Source: Paenibacillus sp. FSL R7-0337 (GTDB lineage Bacteria > Bacillota > Bacilli > Paenibacillales > Paenibacillaceae). Taken from it: a DNA stretch of 64,000 nucleotides. A program made the translations under genes and the position numbers. Positions 1-9,600 of this stretch are shown one piece after another (the stretch's first letter is position 1; every line of letters begins with the position of its first letter). The stretch is from positions 6,944,001-7,008,000 of the forward strand of contig NZ_CP150218.1 in assembly GCF_037969875.1 (NCBI RefSeq), written 5' to 3'. Below the pieces are notes generated by a model. It ran no database searches and was not told where the DNA came from. It saw only the letters and a list, made by a program, of their open reading frames with translations.

Positions 1-437
1 CCGGCGGACTCGGCGGCTGAATACCCCAGTACATCGCGGAGGACCCAGGCGGTCCGCTGCGGCGGCGAGAGATGGGCGAGCAGCGCCTGAAAGGTCAGCT
101 CCGTCCCGGTCAGCTCCTCTAGGGCTGCCGCAGCAGAAGCTGGATCGGTTGACACTCCAGACCGTTCCATGGCACGGATGAGCGACCCCCGGCGGCGGGA
201 AGCGTCAATCCAGGTATTCTTGGCAATCCGCAGCAGCAGGGCTTCGGGATTGGGGCTGATGGTGAATTTGCGGTAGCCGAGCGCTTTGGCCCAGGTCTCC
301 TGCGCCAGATCGTCGGCGTCGCAGCGGGAGCGGGTGAGCGACAGGCAGTAGCGCTGCAAGGTTCTTCCCAGCTCCTGAAGATGTCTTGTATCCATAGCTA
401 TCGTATCCGGTGTCCGGTGATGTTCAAGAATCGTCAT
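1..437 (-). CDS. ECF RNA polymerase sigma factor (partial)
   Basis: Open minus-strand frame running off the left edge. The start ATG at 437 has GGAGAGG six bases upstream; an in-frame ATG at 395 is possible but has no such site. The residues include a region-2-like stretch (YCLSLTRSRCDADDLAQETW, then RIAKNTWIDASRR) and the beginning of region 4 (LSPPQRTAWVLRDVLGYSAAE), the usual order for a group-4 sigma factor that directs RNA polymerase to a small regulon. The C-terminus and any anti-sigma partner lie outside the window. The family call is secure; the regulon is unknown. Confidence 0.85.
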   Translation of the reverse strand, partial: MTILEHHRTPDTIAMDTRHLQELGRTLQRYCLSLTRSRCDADDLAQETWAKALGYRKFTISPNPEALLLRIAKNTWIDASRRRGSLIRAMERSGVSTDPASAAAALEELTGTELTFQALLAHLSPPQRTAWVLRDVLGYSAAESA

Positions 438-611
438 AGTGGCCCTCTCCTTCGATGGGTTGCGTTGCTTCTATTATATAAACGAACAGCGCATTGTAAA
501 AGATACGCACCCCCGCTATTTCCGCGCCTCTTCCGTCTCCCGTATCTTTTCGTGCGGGCTGACCGTTTACAGGGTATCCACACTAAAACAGATCAGAGGA
601 GGCATACCAAA

Positions 612-1193
612 ATGAGTGTAATACCCTATGTGATAGAACAGACAGCCAGAGGAGAGCGTTCCTATGATATTTATTCCCGGCTGCTGAAGGACCGGATTGT
701 ATTCGTGGGTGCGGCAATCGATGACGGGCTGGCCAATAGCATTATCGCGCAGCTGCTGTTCCTCGCGGCCGATGAGCCGGAGAAGGATATTCAGATGTTC
801 ATTAACAGCCCGGGAGGTTCAACTACCGCAGGCTTCGGTATTTATGATACGATGCAGGTAATTAAACCTCAAGTCAACACGATCTGCACCGGTTTTGCTG
901 CTTCATTCGCTTCACTGCTGCTGCTTGCGGGAGCCACTGGCAAAAGATCGGCCCTGCCGAACAGCGAGATTATGATCCATCAGCCGCATGGCGGGGCGCA
1001 GGGGCAGGCCAGCGATATTGCGATCAGCGCCAGACGTATTCTTCAGATCCGTGAGAAGATTGTCGGGATCACCGCTGAGCGGACCGGCCAGCCGAAGGAG
1101 AAGGTGGAGAAGGATATGGACCGGGATTACTTCATGTCGGCTGAGGAGGCACTGGAATACGGAATTATTGACACCATCATCACCCATTTGTGA
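612..1193 (+). CDS. clpP: ATP-dependent Clp protease proteolytic subunit
   Basis: 193-residue serine peptidase that forms the barrel-shaped core of the Clp protease, degrading proteins unfolded by a Clp ATPase in the cytoplasm. The catalytic triad sits at the usual places: Ser98 in GFAASFAS, His123 in MIHQPHGG and Asp172 in MDRDYFM. The length is normal for the family and there is no propeptide. I chose the ATG at 612, preceded by AGAGGAGG, over an upstream in-frame ATG at 381, which would add 77 residues unlike any ClpP. No Clp ATPase gene is adjacent. It may be a second ClpP paralogue: the segment around Ser98 (GFAASFASLLL) departs from the common GMAASMGAFLL form. Confidence 0.93.
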   Translation: MSVIPYVIEQTARGERSYDIYSRLLKDRIVFVGAAIDDGLANSIIAQLLFLAADEPEKDIQMFINSPGGSTTAGFGIYDTMQVIKPQVNTICTGFAASFASLLLLAGATGKRSALPNSEIMIHQPHGGAQGQASDIAISARRILQIREKIVGITAERTGQPKEKVEKDMDRDYFMSAEEALEYGIIDTIITHL

Positions 1194-1212
1194 GAGGAAG
1201 GAGAGGAAGAGC

Positions 1213-1419
1213 ATGCTGGAAGCGCTGAAGGGACAGGAAGTTCATATTCATTTTTTGGATGGTACAAGTGTTAGAGGTGGCGTATTGGAGGAGCTGGATG
1301 AACGGTTCGTGAAATACAGTACGGAGTATCAGACCCTCTACATTCCCATTACCTCGATCCGGGCGGTAGAGCTGCAGACCAAGGAGCGCGAGCGTCCGCG
1401 CGTCGGCTTCGGGCAATAA
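1213..1419 (+). CDS. Small Sm-like protein
   Basis: 68-residue protein beginning MLEALKGQEVHIHFLDGT, 19 bases after clpP and preceded by AAGGAGAGGAAGAG, so probably co-transcribed with it. The pattern of short strands (VHIHFLDG, VRGGVLEELDERFVKY, TLYIPITSIRAVEL) resembles the small Sm/LSm-like fold of Firmicutes proteins in which a conserved strand places a loop in a ring. The fold is inferred from strand pattern only, and no function can be assigned. The tail KERERPRVGFGQ is charged and probably flexible. Confidence 0.7.
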   Translation: MLEALKGQEVHIHFLDGTSVRGGVLEELDERFVKYSTEYQTLYIPITSIRAVELQTKERERPRVGFGQ

Positions 1420-1446
1420 CCAGGAGCAGCCTATAAAAGCGTACAA

Positions 1447-1493
1447 GACCCCGTCATCACTGCTCAGAACGAGCGGAGATAACGGGGTTTTTG
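1447..1493 (+). terminator. Rho-independent terminator after clpP unit
   Basis: GACCCCGTCATC pairs imperfectly with GATAACGGGGTT across a loop of about 20 bases, followed by a T run. It closes the clpP plus small-protein unit. Confidence 0.8.
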
Positions 1494-1583
1494 CGCTGAA
1501 ACGGTACCGTCCTTTTAAAGGACGACAAAGCCGTTTCCACTTATGAAAATAAGTTCAAGCCGCCTTCTGGGCGCAAGCCGCGT

Positions 1584-3407
1584 TTATACGGATAACGAGA
1601 AGGCAGGCTCCAGTCGGTGAACTCCCTTCGGGGAGTAGCCCAGGGCTGAGCTTAACCCGCACAAGTCCGCCAGCAGACAGATAATGCTTAGCCACATCTC
1701 CGTGCCTTGCAGGCCGGTCTCCTGCTGCCGCGACAGCTGGAAGGCGAAGCCGCGTCCGGGTACCCAGAAGGGCAGCACTTCGCCGAGCAGCTTCTCTGCC
1801 CAAGCGCGGATCTCCGTCTGCCGGTAATCACTCTGCTTCAGGCAGAGCCAGAGCGGGTGGACGACATCCAGCACGTTGCAGGCATTCCGCGCGTCCAGGC
1901 GGAAGAAGCGGCGGTCCCGGCTGTGAGCCAGCACGGTATCGATGCTGCGCTCCGGGTACGGCAGGGGCAGGCCGAACCCGGTATAGGTAGCGCGGGTAAG
2001 CCGATAAAAGCCGTTCACCGGCTGCAGCCAGCCCTCCTCCGCAGTAGGCAGACCCCACAGCCCGGAGTCCCGGCGGCAATGCGTGGCCAGCCAGCCGAAC
2101 AGATCATCCGGGCGCTTGCCGGAGCCGAAGGATTTCAGATTATGATACAGGCCGGTAGCATAGCAATCAATCCAGTCGCCGCCGCCCCAGGCATTGTCTG
2201 CCCAGGGCAGACTATCAAGCTGCTGATACAGTGTGGCGGTATCCATATTCTCGGCCACGGCAACGGGATAAGGCAGAGCAGAACCTAACACCTCAAGCGC
2301 GTAGCCTACTGCAAGAAGATGATAACGCGAGAGATGATCGGCCAACAGCTCCGGCTGATCCTCCGGCCCGGGCGGCGACCACGGGTCGGGCAATAATCCG
2401 GTCCGGCTATCCTGGAATTGCTCTAATGTAGCGATCAGCTCCTCCTTCGTCCAGTCAGGCGGCAGATTGCCGAACATCGCAGCGATCTCCACGGCATCGC
2501 AGTAGGCCCGTACAGTCCGCCCCGCTCCCGGCCGGTCCCGGAACAGCTTCTCTCCCTCTATCGTTTCGGAGTAGAACGCAAGCAGGGGAGTTAGCTGCTC
2601 CTGCACCTGCATGCCGAAATTCGTGAGTTGCTCATACAGTCTTGAAGGAGCAGGCTCCGCTCCGCCAAGCGGCAGTACCCCGCTGCCCATTCCCGCTCCT
2701 TCAAGCTTAGCGGTATCTGCCTCATATTCAGCAGACGACAGTCTCTGCGCATCCGCTACATGTTCTGCGTATTCGCCAGCCTGCTCTTTCATCTCCATTG
2801 CTGCATCCTCCTTATGATCTTCTGTCACTGTCTTCCCGGCTAGACGGCTGCGGATCAGCTTGGCCGGATTGCCGCCGACAATGCTGTACGCCGGTACATC
2901 GCGGGTCACTATCGCCCCCGCCGCAACAATGCTGTGCGAGCCGATACGCACTCCGTCAAGAATCACGGCATTCGCCCCGATCCACACATCATCTCCTATG
3001 ACAATGCCCTTGACTGTCAAAGGTTGGCGGAAGACCGGAACATCCGTCACAGCATAGCCGTGATTGAAGCCGTATAGACTTGCATGGGAAGCGATCCGTA
3101 CGCCATTCCCCATGGTAATATCGCCTGACAATATACTATAGCTGTTAATAGAGCAGTCACTGCCCGTGACCAGCCGTGTACTGCGGACAATCGCACCTCC
3201 GGCAATGTAGCTCCGGTCGCCGAGCGCCAGCTGATCCGGCAGCACGATGGCTTGCGGCGAGACGAAGCAGGCTTCCCCAAAGGTGCAGGGATATTCCGCA
3301 GCAAGCTGCTGCTGGTGCCGGTCCTGCTGAAGCCATTCTTGCTCGGACAGGCCAATCCAAGGCATGTAATCCAGGGCTTGTGCCGGGGTGGACAGGGTTT
3401 CAGTCAT
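1584..3407 (-). CDS. Hexapeptide acyltransferase with large C-terminal extension
   Basis: 607 residues if started at the ATG at 3407, which follows GGAGAG by seven bases; an upstream in-frame start at 3500 lacks a good site. Residues about 45-190 are a left-handed beta-helix of hexapeptide repeats, with His116 in GFNHGY as the likely catalytic base and the VGGNPAKLIRSR closing motif of maltose/galactoside O-acetyltransferase-type enzymes. The next 400 residues are not acyltransferase. They are Trp- and Leu-rich and helical (e.g. PWADNAWGGGDWID), possibly an alpha/alpha-barrel, with no family I can name. The acceptor is unknown. It is divergent from an AraC regulator 172 bases away, which may control it. 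Confidence 0.8.
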   Translation of the reverse strand: MTETLSTPAQALDYMPWIGLSEQEWLQQDRHQQQLAAEYPCTFGEACFVSPQAIVLPDQLALGDRSYIAGGAIVRSTRLVTGSDCSINSYSILSGDITMGNGVRIASHASLYGFNHGYAVTDVPVFRQPLTVKGIVIGDDVWIGANAVILDGVRIGSHSIVAAGAIVTRDVPAYSIVGGNPAKLIRSRLAGKTVTEDHKEDAAMEMKEQAGEYAEHVADAQRLSSAEYEADTAKLEGAGMGSGVLPLGGAEPAPSRLYEQLTNFGMQVQEQLTPLLAFYSETIEGEKLFRDRPGAGRTVRAYCDAVEIAAMFGNLPPDWTKEELIATLEQFQDSRTGLLPDPWSPPGPEDQPELLADHLSRYHLLAVGYALEVLGSALPYPVAVAENMDTATLYQQLDSLPWADNAWGGGDWIDCYATGLYHNLKSFGSGKRPDDLFGWLATHCRRDSGLWGLPTAEEGWLQPVNGFYRLTRATYTGFGLPLPYPERSIDTVLAHSRDRRFFRLDARNACNVLDVVHPLWLCLKQSDYRQTEIRAWAEKLLGEVLPFWVPGRGFAFQLSRQQETGLQGTEMWLSIICLLADLCGLSSALGYSPKGVHRLEPAFSLSV

Positions 3408-3579
3408 CTGGTATCTCTCCTTCATCATTCCAGCCGTTAATGTCCTAAGTGTAGCAATGAATGCAGGGGAGTGGCATGGTATAATGAACAGAACTGGCAT
3501 GTCAAAAACGCTTCAGTAATGAATCCCTGATTGATCCCATCCTTGGTAAATGGCAGGCCGAGAAACGGAGGAGCTATAT

Positions 3580-4407
3580 ATGGTGGAGATTCCGCAGAAT
3601 CTGGTGATGGATATCCACTGGATTCATGACAAGACTACCTTTCCGCACTGGAGAGATATCCGTCAGAATATACAAGTACACAGCCTGTACTGGATTCAGG
3701 AGGGGGAGGGAGTGTTCCGGACAGATACAGAGGAGCATCCGGTGTCGCCGGACATGCTATTCTATCTCCGTCCGGGATTGTCCATGGAGATGAACAGCGG
3801 AGGCGGGATGCCACTGCGGATCACCATGATCCTGCTCTCGCTGTATACATTGTCGCCTTCAGCGGACAATCAGGGGAGGGTAGAGCCGCTTCATGAACTG
3901 CCCTTGCCGTTCCGCCTGAAGCCCGGGAGGGAGCCGGGGAGAGCGCTGGGTGAGCTGTTTCGCCGGATTGCTGGCGACTTTGTTCCCGGCAGTCCCGGAA
4001 GCCAGCTTAAGACTCAGGCGCTGCTCTATCAGCTTTTGTACGAATTATTTCAGGCTAAGGAGGGCGGCCATCCTGACCGGGGGCAGGGATACGAATTATT
4101 CTTACGGATGAAGGAGGAGCTGGAGCGGCGCTACAGTGAACCCTTACAGATCCATGAGCTGGCGGTGCGCTACGGCATATCCTCCTCGTATGTGCGCAGT
4201 CTTTTTCAGCAATATCTGCACAAGAGTCCCAAAGGGTATTTAAGTGAGATCCGCTATGAGCATGCGAAGAAGCAGCTGCTGTATACCAGGCTAACCCTGA
4301 AGGAGATTGCGGCCGCCTGCGGATACAGCGATGAGTTTCATTTCAGCAAAGCTTTCAAGCAGATCAGCGGACAACCGCCGTCTGCGATGAGAGCACAGAG
4401 CGACTAA
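3580..4407 (+). CDS. AraC family transcriptional regulator
   Basis: 275 residues. The N-terminal half is a cupin-like sensor (VHSLYWIQEGEGVFRTD, DMLFYLRPG). The last 100 residues carry two helix-turn-helix motifs typical of AraC: LQIHELAVRYGISSSYVRSL and LTLKEIAAACGYSDEFHFSK followed by FKQISGQPPSAMR. The start at 3580 has GGAGGAG six bases upstream; a start at 3550 would add ten residues without a site. The gene is divergent from the acyltransferase, the usual arrangement for a local activator, but the ligand and targets are not shown by the sequence. Confidence 0.9.
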   Translation: MVEIPQNLVMDIHWIHDKTTFPHWRDIRQNIQVHSLYWIQEGEGVFRTDTEEHPVSPDMLFYLRPGLSMEMNSGGGMPLRITMILLSLYTLSPSADNQGRVEPLHELPLPFRLKPGREPGRALGELFRRIAGDFVPGSPGSQLKTQALLYQLLYELFQAKEGGHPDRGQGYELFLRMKEELERRYSEPLQIHELAVRYGISSSYVRSLFQQYLHKSPKGYLSEIRYEHAKKQLLYTRLTLKEIAAACGYSDEFHFSKAFKQISGQPPSAMRAQSD

Positions 4408-5217
4408 GCGCTTGGTATTATTCTAGTCTCCTGTTTTTGGATCCTGTCAGTACAAGCGCTGAAGGGAACGGGGGAGACGACTGTCGCAGCAGCAGATCTT
4501 TGTCGTATGCGCTAGCTGTGGTGACAGGCATGGTGTGGCTAATCAGCGCATCAAAAGGACGGCTCTAAAATTTAGTTCCAAGTTTCAAGTAGCTTTTATT
4601 ACGACAACATCGGACTTTCAGGGAGGAGCTTCCATTGGGGGATGGGCGTGACTGCGTTGAGAGAGGCAAGTAGCCACCTCGCACAACTGGTTGGCCAGCT
4701 GGCGGAAGATAGCATGACAAAATCACTTGGGACAAAGCTAAAACTGTCTGACTGGCCAGAGGTCAACATGGTGTATCCTTTAGTGAATTAACTCGTGAAA
4801 TTGACAGAAAACTGTCCCAATATCCATCTTTTACTCTGCTTTTGGCTCAAGACATAGTCTTCGATAATAAACGAGTGTACTCGATGTGGCAAAATGAGTG
4901 ATTAAAAATGGCATACAGTGAGGAGACGGAAGGGCCGAAAAAGCGTCGCAAAGCAAAAGAAGCTTGATTTAAAAAAGACGCTAAATGACAACGTTGCCAG
5001 GAAGATCTGCTGCGTGGTCGCTTTCCTGAAGACGAAACTAGTTCTTTCCTTCGAAGACCAAAGAATTTTAAATACTCACTTTTCGCATGCTTGCTCGACA
5101 TATCCAGGATACCAAACAATTGGGCTTTTTTTGCCAACACGATTATATTAACTGAATTATGCCTACGCGCTCAAGGACGTAGTTCAACTTTCATGGTGTG
5201 TAATAAGTTAATTAATT
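4408..5217. other. Decayed non-coding stretch before the insertion sequence
   Basis: About 800 bases with no convincing gene. Short open pieces exist, for example one encoding VCASCGDRHGVANQRIK near 4500-4560 and one encoding LREASSHLAQLVGQLAED near 4655-4710, each ended by stops and without start signals. They look like remnants of lost genes or old mobile elements. I cannot assign them. Confidence 0.5.
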
Positions 5218-5224
5218 CTAATAA
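5218..5224. repeat. Target site duplication, left copy
   Basis: CTAATAA directly before the left inverted repeat, matched exactly by CTAATAA at 6600-6606 after the right one. Confidence 0.85.
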
Positions 5225-6599
5225 CTATAAATGAGCAAAAACGGATACAGAAAATAGCAAAATAGAACTAAGCGATTTTGAATCGCTCGCAGATGGCCTG
5301 AAATGAAATGCCCTTTTGGGCGGATTCATAGACAAATCGGAGGCGGTCTCGCTGGACTTGCTTGCGTACGGAGCGTAGGCCATCGCCAAAAGGGCAAGGG
5401 TCTCCCAGCCCGACTGTGCAGTACAGATGAGTCCAAGTCAAGAGTATCCACAATCGAATAAAAGCTTTAGCGGAGCGAACCTGATACGTGTCGAAGCCTA
5501 AATTGTTTTTGGATTGCCGAAAGAAAATCTCAATAGGCCAGCGTTTGGCATAGTAGGATGCAATGGTTTCTGTTTCCAATGAAAGATCGGTACAACAAAA
5601 CGCGCGCAACGCCATCGGCTGCCCAAAGGCCTGCTTCGGCCAGCAAAGTAAAACCACGGTGTTGTCGATTCCATTCAATGCCCCTTCGTAGCGATACATC
5701 CAGTACGACGAACCGTTCACGGTGACGAGGCGAACGTCTTCTTTGCGGATGTGCTGGGCGAAGTCTTGGATGGAGACCCGGATGCCTTGAGGGTAGAGAA
5801 TCCGATTGGTTTTCAGTGCACTGATAACATGATAACCTGCCGCTGCGTACGCATCCATGACACGGGGACAGGTAAACCATGAATCGACCAGACAACAGCC
5901 GCCATGAGGCGGGAGAGGCAAGGTCTGAGCCAGGTCGAAGAACCGGTCGATTTTGGAATATACGGAGCCGTCCGGGTGAGTGATTGACTTGTCGTATAGG
6001 TCAATCGAATGAATCAAGGACAGGTCGGAACACCCTAAAACGGTAGCCTGCATCTGATGTCCCCAGACAACCTTGCCCAGTAGATGAGAGTGATGAAAAC
6101 CGGCTTACTCGATGGGAGAACGGGCCTGTGACGAAGGCTTTGTTTTCTGAGCAATCGGATCGTCGTGAATTACAAACAGCGGCTCCCCCGTGCGTCAGGA
6201 AGTCTCTAGGATCTGGCGAAGGGATTCCGTTTTGACTTTGTGTTGTAGCACTTGCTCGTCCCATACTCCTTGGTCGAGAAAATGGCCGAGTGTGGTCCGA
6301 TGGCAGTCGCTGTATTCCGCCAAATCTGTCATTTTACCGCGAAATTCTTTAGCGGTTGCTGCCGTCATGTAGGTTTCCAGATGGGCTAAAACCGGCTTGG
6401 AATAATACAAGGGCAGCCGATGCTGCAACAAGTAGTTGCGGGTCGCTGTAGGTACAGGTACGATGGCGGTATGAGACATTCGTGATTTCTCCTTTGTTAA
6501 AAGTTGGTTGTGGTGACTACTTTTTAACACAAGGAAAGCACTTTGTCTCTATTCTTTTTGAATTTACAGTTTACTGGAAGTGAATTTGCTCATTTATAG
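5225..6599. mobile_element. Complete insertion sequence, IS4-like
   Basis: 1375-bp element bounded by a perfect 15-bp inverted repeat, CTATAAATGAGCAAA at 5225-5239 and its complement at 6585-6599, and flanked by a 7-bp direct duplication (CTAATAA). Inside is one minus-strand transposase frame with the IS4-type YREK signature, interrupted by two stop codons. The clean ends and duplication mean the insertion happened here and has not rearranged. The family is inferred from the transposase; the exact IS name needs a database match. Confidence 0.88.
5268..6479 (-). pseudogene. IS4-like DDE transposase with two in-frame stops
   Basis: A single frame of 404 codons read from the ATG at 6479 to the stop at 5268, with a TGA after ...LRQILETS (about 6195) and a TAA about 36 codons later, after ...QARSPIE. 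No frameshift is needed: the sequence between the stops continues as transposase (FVIHDDPIAQKTKPSS). All three catalytic acidic residues survive: Asp in HDDP, Asp in CLVDSWF, and Glu in the YREK motif YAKRWPIEIFFRQSK. Upstream, AAAGGAGAAATCACG gives a ribosome site. The element should not be able to move by itself unless the stops are read through or another copy supplies the enzyme. Confidence 0.85.
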
Positions 6600-6606
6600 C
6601 TAATAA
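6600..6606. repeat. Target site duplication, right copy
   Basis: CTAATAA directly after the right inverted repeat at 6585-6599, identical to the left copy. Confidence 0.85.
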
Positions 6607-6650
6607 AATAAAGATAATAAAACTCTTTACTAAAAATTATACTTCCGAAC

Positions 6651-9600
6651 TTGGCAAATGCGTCCTCGAACCTCCCCACTTCAGGCCTCCCTGAGTATCC
6701 AAAGGAAATACTTGATGGACTAAAAAAAGCTGAACAGGAAGCGAAAAAAAAGGTTGAAATGGCTACGCCATTGAGTGCTCCAGTTAAACCGAAGAATATT
6801 GTGAAAAAAATGTCTTTAAAAGGAGTGTCTGCTTTACAATCCACTCCAACAATAAGTGTAAGTGATGTAACTGAAACTTCCCTTAGTATAAATGTTACAT
6901 ATCCAATAGATGGACAGTTTGGGAACGGGCTGGCCCTTAGGGATAAATATACAGGTGAATGGAGAGATGTTTACGGATCATATTATGCCAAGACAGGTAC
7001 ATATAAAGTAACAGGTCTTAGACCTGGGAGATCTTACGAAGCACAGATGTATTGGTATACAGATGATACACATACATGGACTCGACAAGAACAATTCGCT
7101 TATGGCAGAACTAAATCCTATGCCCCAACATTAACTATTACTAATATTACTCAATCAACATTAAGAATCAATGTTGTATATCCTACACCAGGAAGTCATG
7201 GAAATGGATTGTTTATTTTTAATCATGCTACAAACACTTGGTCAGATATCGGTAATAGTTGGAGCGTTGCCGATGGGTTTTATGATGTTACCAATTTAAC
7301 TCCTGAAACTAAGTATACTATTCAGCAAGTATGGCATGTAGACAGTTCTAGTGACTGGAATCGCCAAGAGCAAACTCAATCTGTAATTCCAACATTTTCA
7401 GATACAGAACTTCCAAGTGCTCCAACGGGATTAGTGTCAGAAACCTTTGATTATACTAACGTTTACCTATCTTGGAATGCAGCGACAGACAATGTAGGTA
7501 TAAAGCAGTATAACATTTACAATGGTGACTCATTGATTGGGGTGACACCAAATACGAATTTTTTAGTCCCTAACATTAGTGTGCCATCTATCAACAGATT
7601 CAAGGTAAAGGCAGTTGATGAAGCAAATAATATATCTTTGGCAAGTAATATCAGTATTATTGATTTTAGCGACATCACGCGTCCAACTACACCGACCAAT
7701 TTAGCTTATAGAGATGTTAAGTTAAATAGTGTTACATTATATTGGACACCATCAACTGATAGTTCAGGGATTAGTAAATATATAATTCATGATCAAAAGA
7801 CAGGCAAAGCATACATATCAACTGAACCTAAATACACCATCAATGATTTGAAAAGTTATTCAACCTATTCCTATGCAGTAACTGCATTTGACCTCCTAGG
7901 GAATAGATCACATTCTAGTGAAGTACTTCAAGTCACGACTGATGGTTATACTAACAAAAGTATAGAGGTTATTGAGAATGGTCTCTTAACTAATGAGGGG
8001 CCTTATAACGCGAGAACCTACCAGAACGGTAAAACATTTGTAATGATTTCTGGCTTATCAGGTGATGTCGATGTTTTAGTTGAAGGTAATGATTACATTA
8101 AAGAAGGTACGGATTACTGGTACTCGACAAATTACTTATCACAACGAATGAATGTAACTGTGACAGGTGATAAAGTAGTATTTACTTCAAAACCAGTTGC
8201 ACCAATGAATAAAGTGAATTCATTAACTGTTACCAAAAACGTTTATAATATTACAAGCGTCTCTGATAGTGTTTATTCTTTGGCAAGTGTCTCCACTTTC
8301 GAAAATATCGATAGGGTCAAGAAAATGTATGCCTATTTGGATGAACATCCCGATTTCAAAATGGAACAGGTGCAAGAATATTATGAATCTATTTTGGCGA
8401 AGGAAAATCATAGATCAAAAATTACAGAGATAAATGAAGATGTTGAAATGAAAGCGGGTTCATTTATTACAGAGAGTATTTCATCATCTGGTAGCTATGA
8501 CCCTGATGAATTTGATCCTCAGTTAAACCCTCAAGAATTGGCTCTAATGAATGATAACTATGATAATGCATCCGGATCTATATGGGCAGCTTTTTGGGCA
8601 TACGCTTATTCTCTAAGTGAGTTTGATAAAAATGAATTAACTGACGGCAATGGAGATGCATTTAGGCATGCTTTCTGGGGAGCTCTAATGGTAGTAGAAA
8701 CTAACTACAATTGGGCAGGTAGATGGGGCACAGCCCATGAGTTGGGAGAACCTAATAATCCTGAAGATCAGAAAATGATGGATTTATATAATAACTTTGC
8801 AGGAAGAATGATTGGGCTTAAATATGTAAATAGTCTCAATGGTAAACCTTTACCGTTATCTATCTTTTATATGCCTGTGCTGCGTGACGAAGTATTACGA
8901 GCTTTAGATAATGGAGAATTAAAAAGAATAGATAATGAGCCAATGTTTACATCACAAACCCAGGTTGCAACTTTTAACTCATTAAATACTATTACTCCTA
9001 TGGGTGCAACAATTAACCCTTATGATAATATCGAAATGTCTGCGAAACATATGAAAACAGATACGACGGGAAAAAAGACGTCAACTCAGCAAGCTCCAGC
9101 AGGAATGGTACACATCAGGACGTATCTATCAATCAATAGATTTAAAAATGGTTGGGGACAAGTTCAATTTGTCGGAAACAATCAACTTACCATAAGAGCT
9201 TGGATTAATAATACTTTCACAGGGAAAACCTATGAAGATATCACAATACCTATGGATATGACTCTATACAAAGCAGGATATTATGCTACCCCGCAGAGTA
9301 TTAAAGCAGCATTAGCGAAATACTTTGAAAAAAAGAAGAATAGTGGTGTCTATGTAAGACAATGGGGGGCTGAATCGACAGGAATTATCTATAAGGTAGA
9401 AGGTAGGTCGCAATTTGACGTTTTTGGTGGTAATAGAAATGGTGGTTCTGTTGATATTAATACTTTTGTAAATTCCATGGGCCCCTTGTGGGAAACCGAA
9501 TATCTTGCGTATACTAATTCAGATGCGTTAAGAGATCTACAGAAAAGTCTTGATTTAATTTCTGTTTTTCCATTAGTTGGTGTTGTTGCGGGAAGTGGAA

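Noticed and set aside
4847..5140. 97-codon minus-strand frame before the IS
   Set aside because: No family pattern, no ribosome site, within decayed sequence.
6050..6200. Programmed recoding of the transposase stops
   Set aside because: Two different stops (TGA and TAA) 37 codons apart, with no slippery site or known recoding signal; simple inactivation is more likely.
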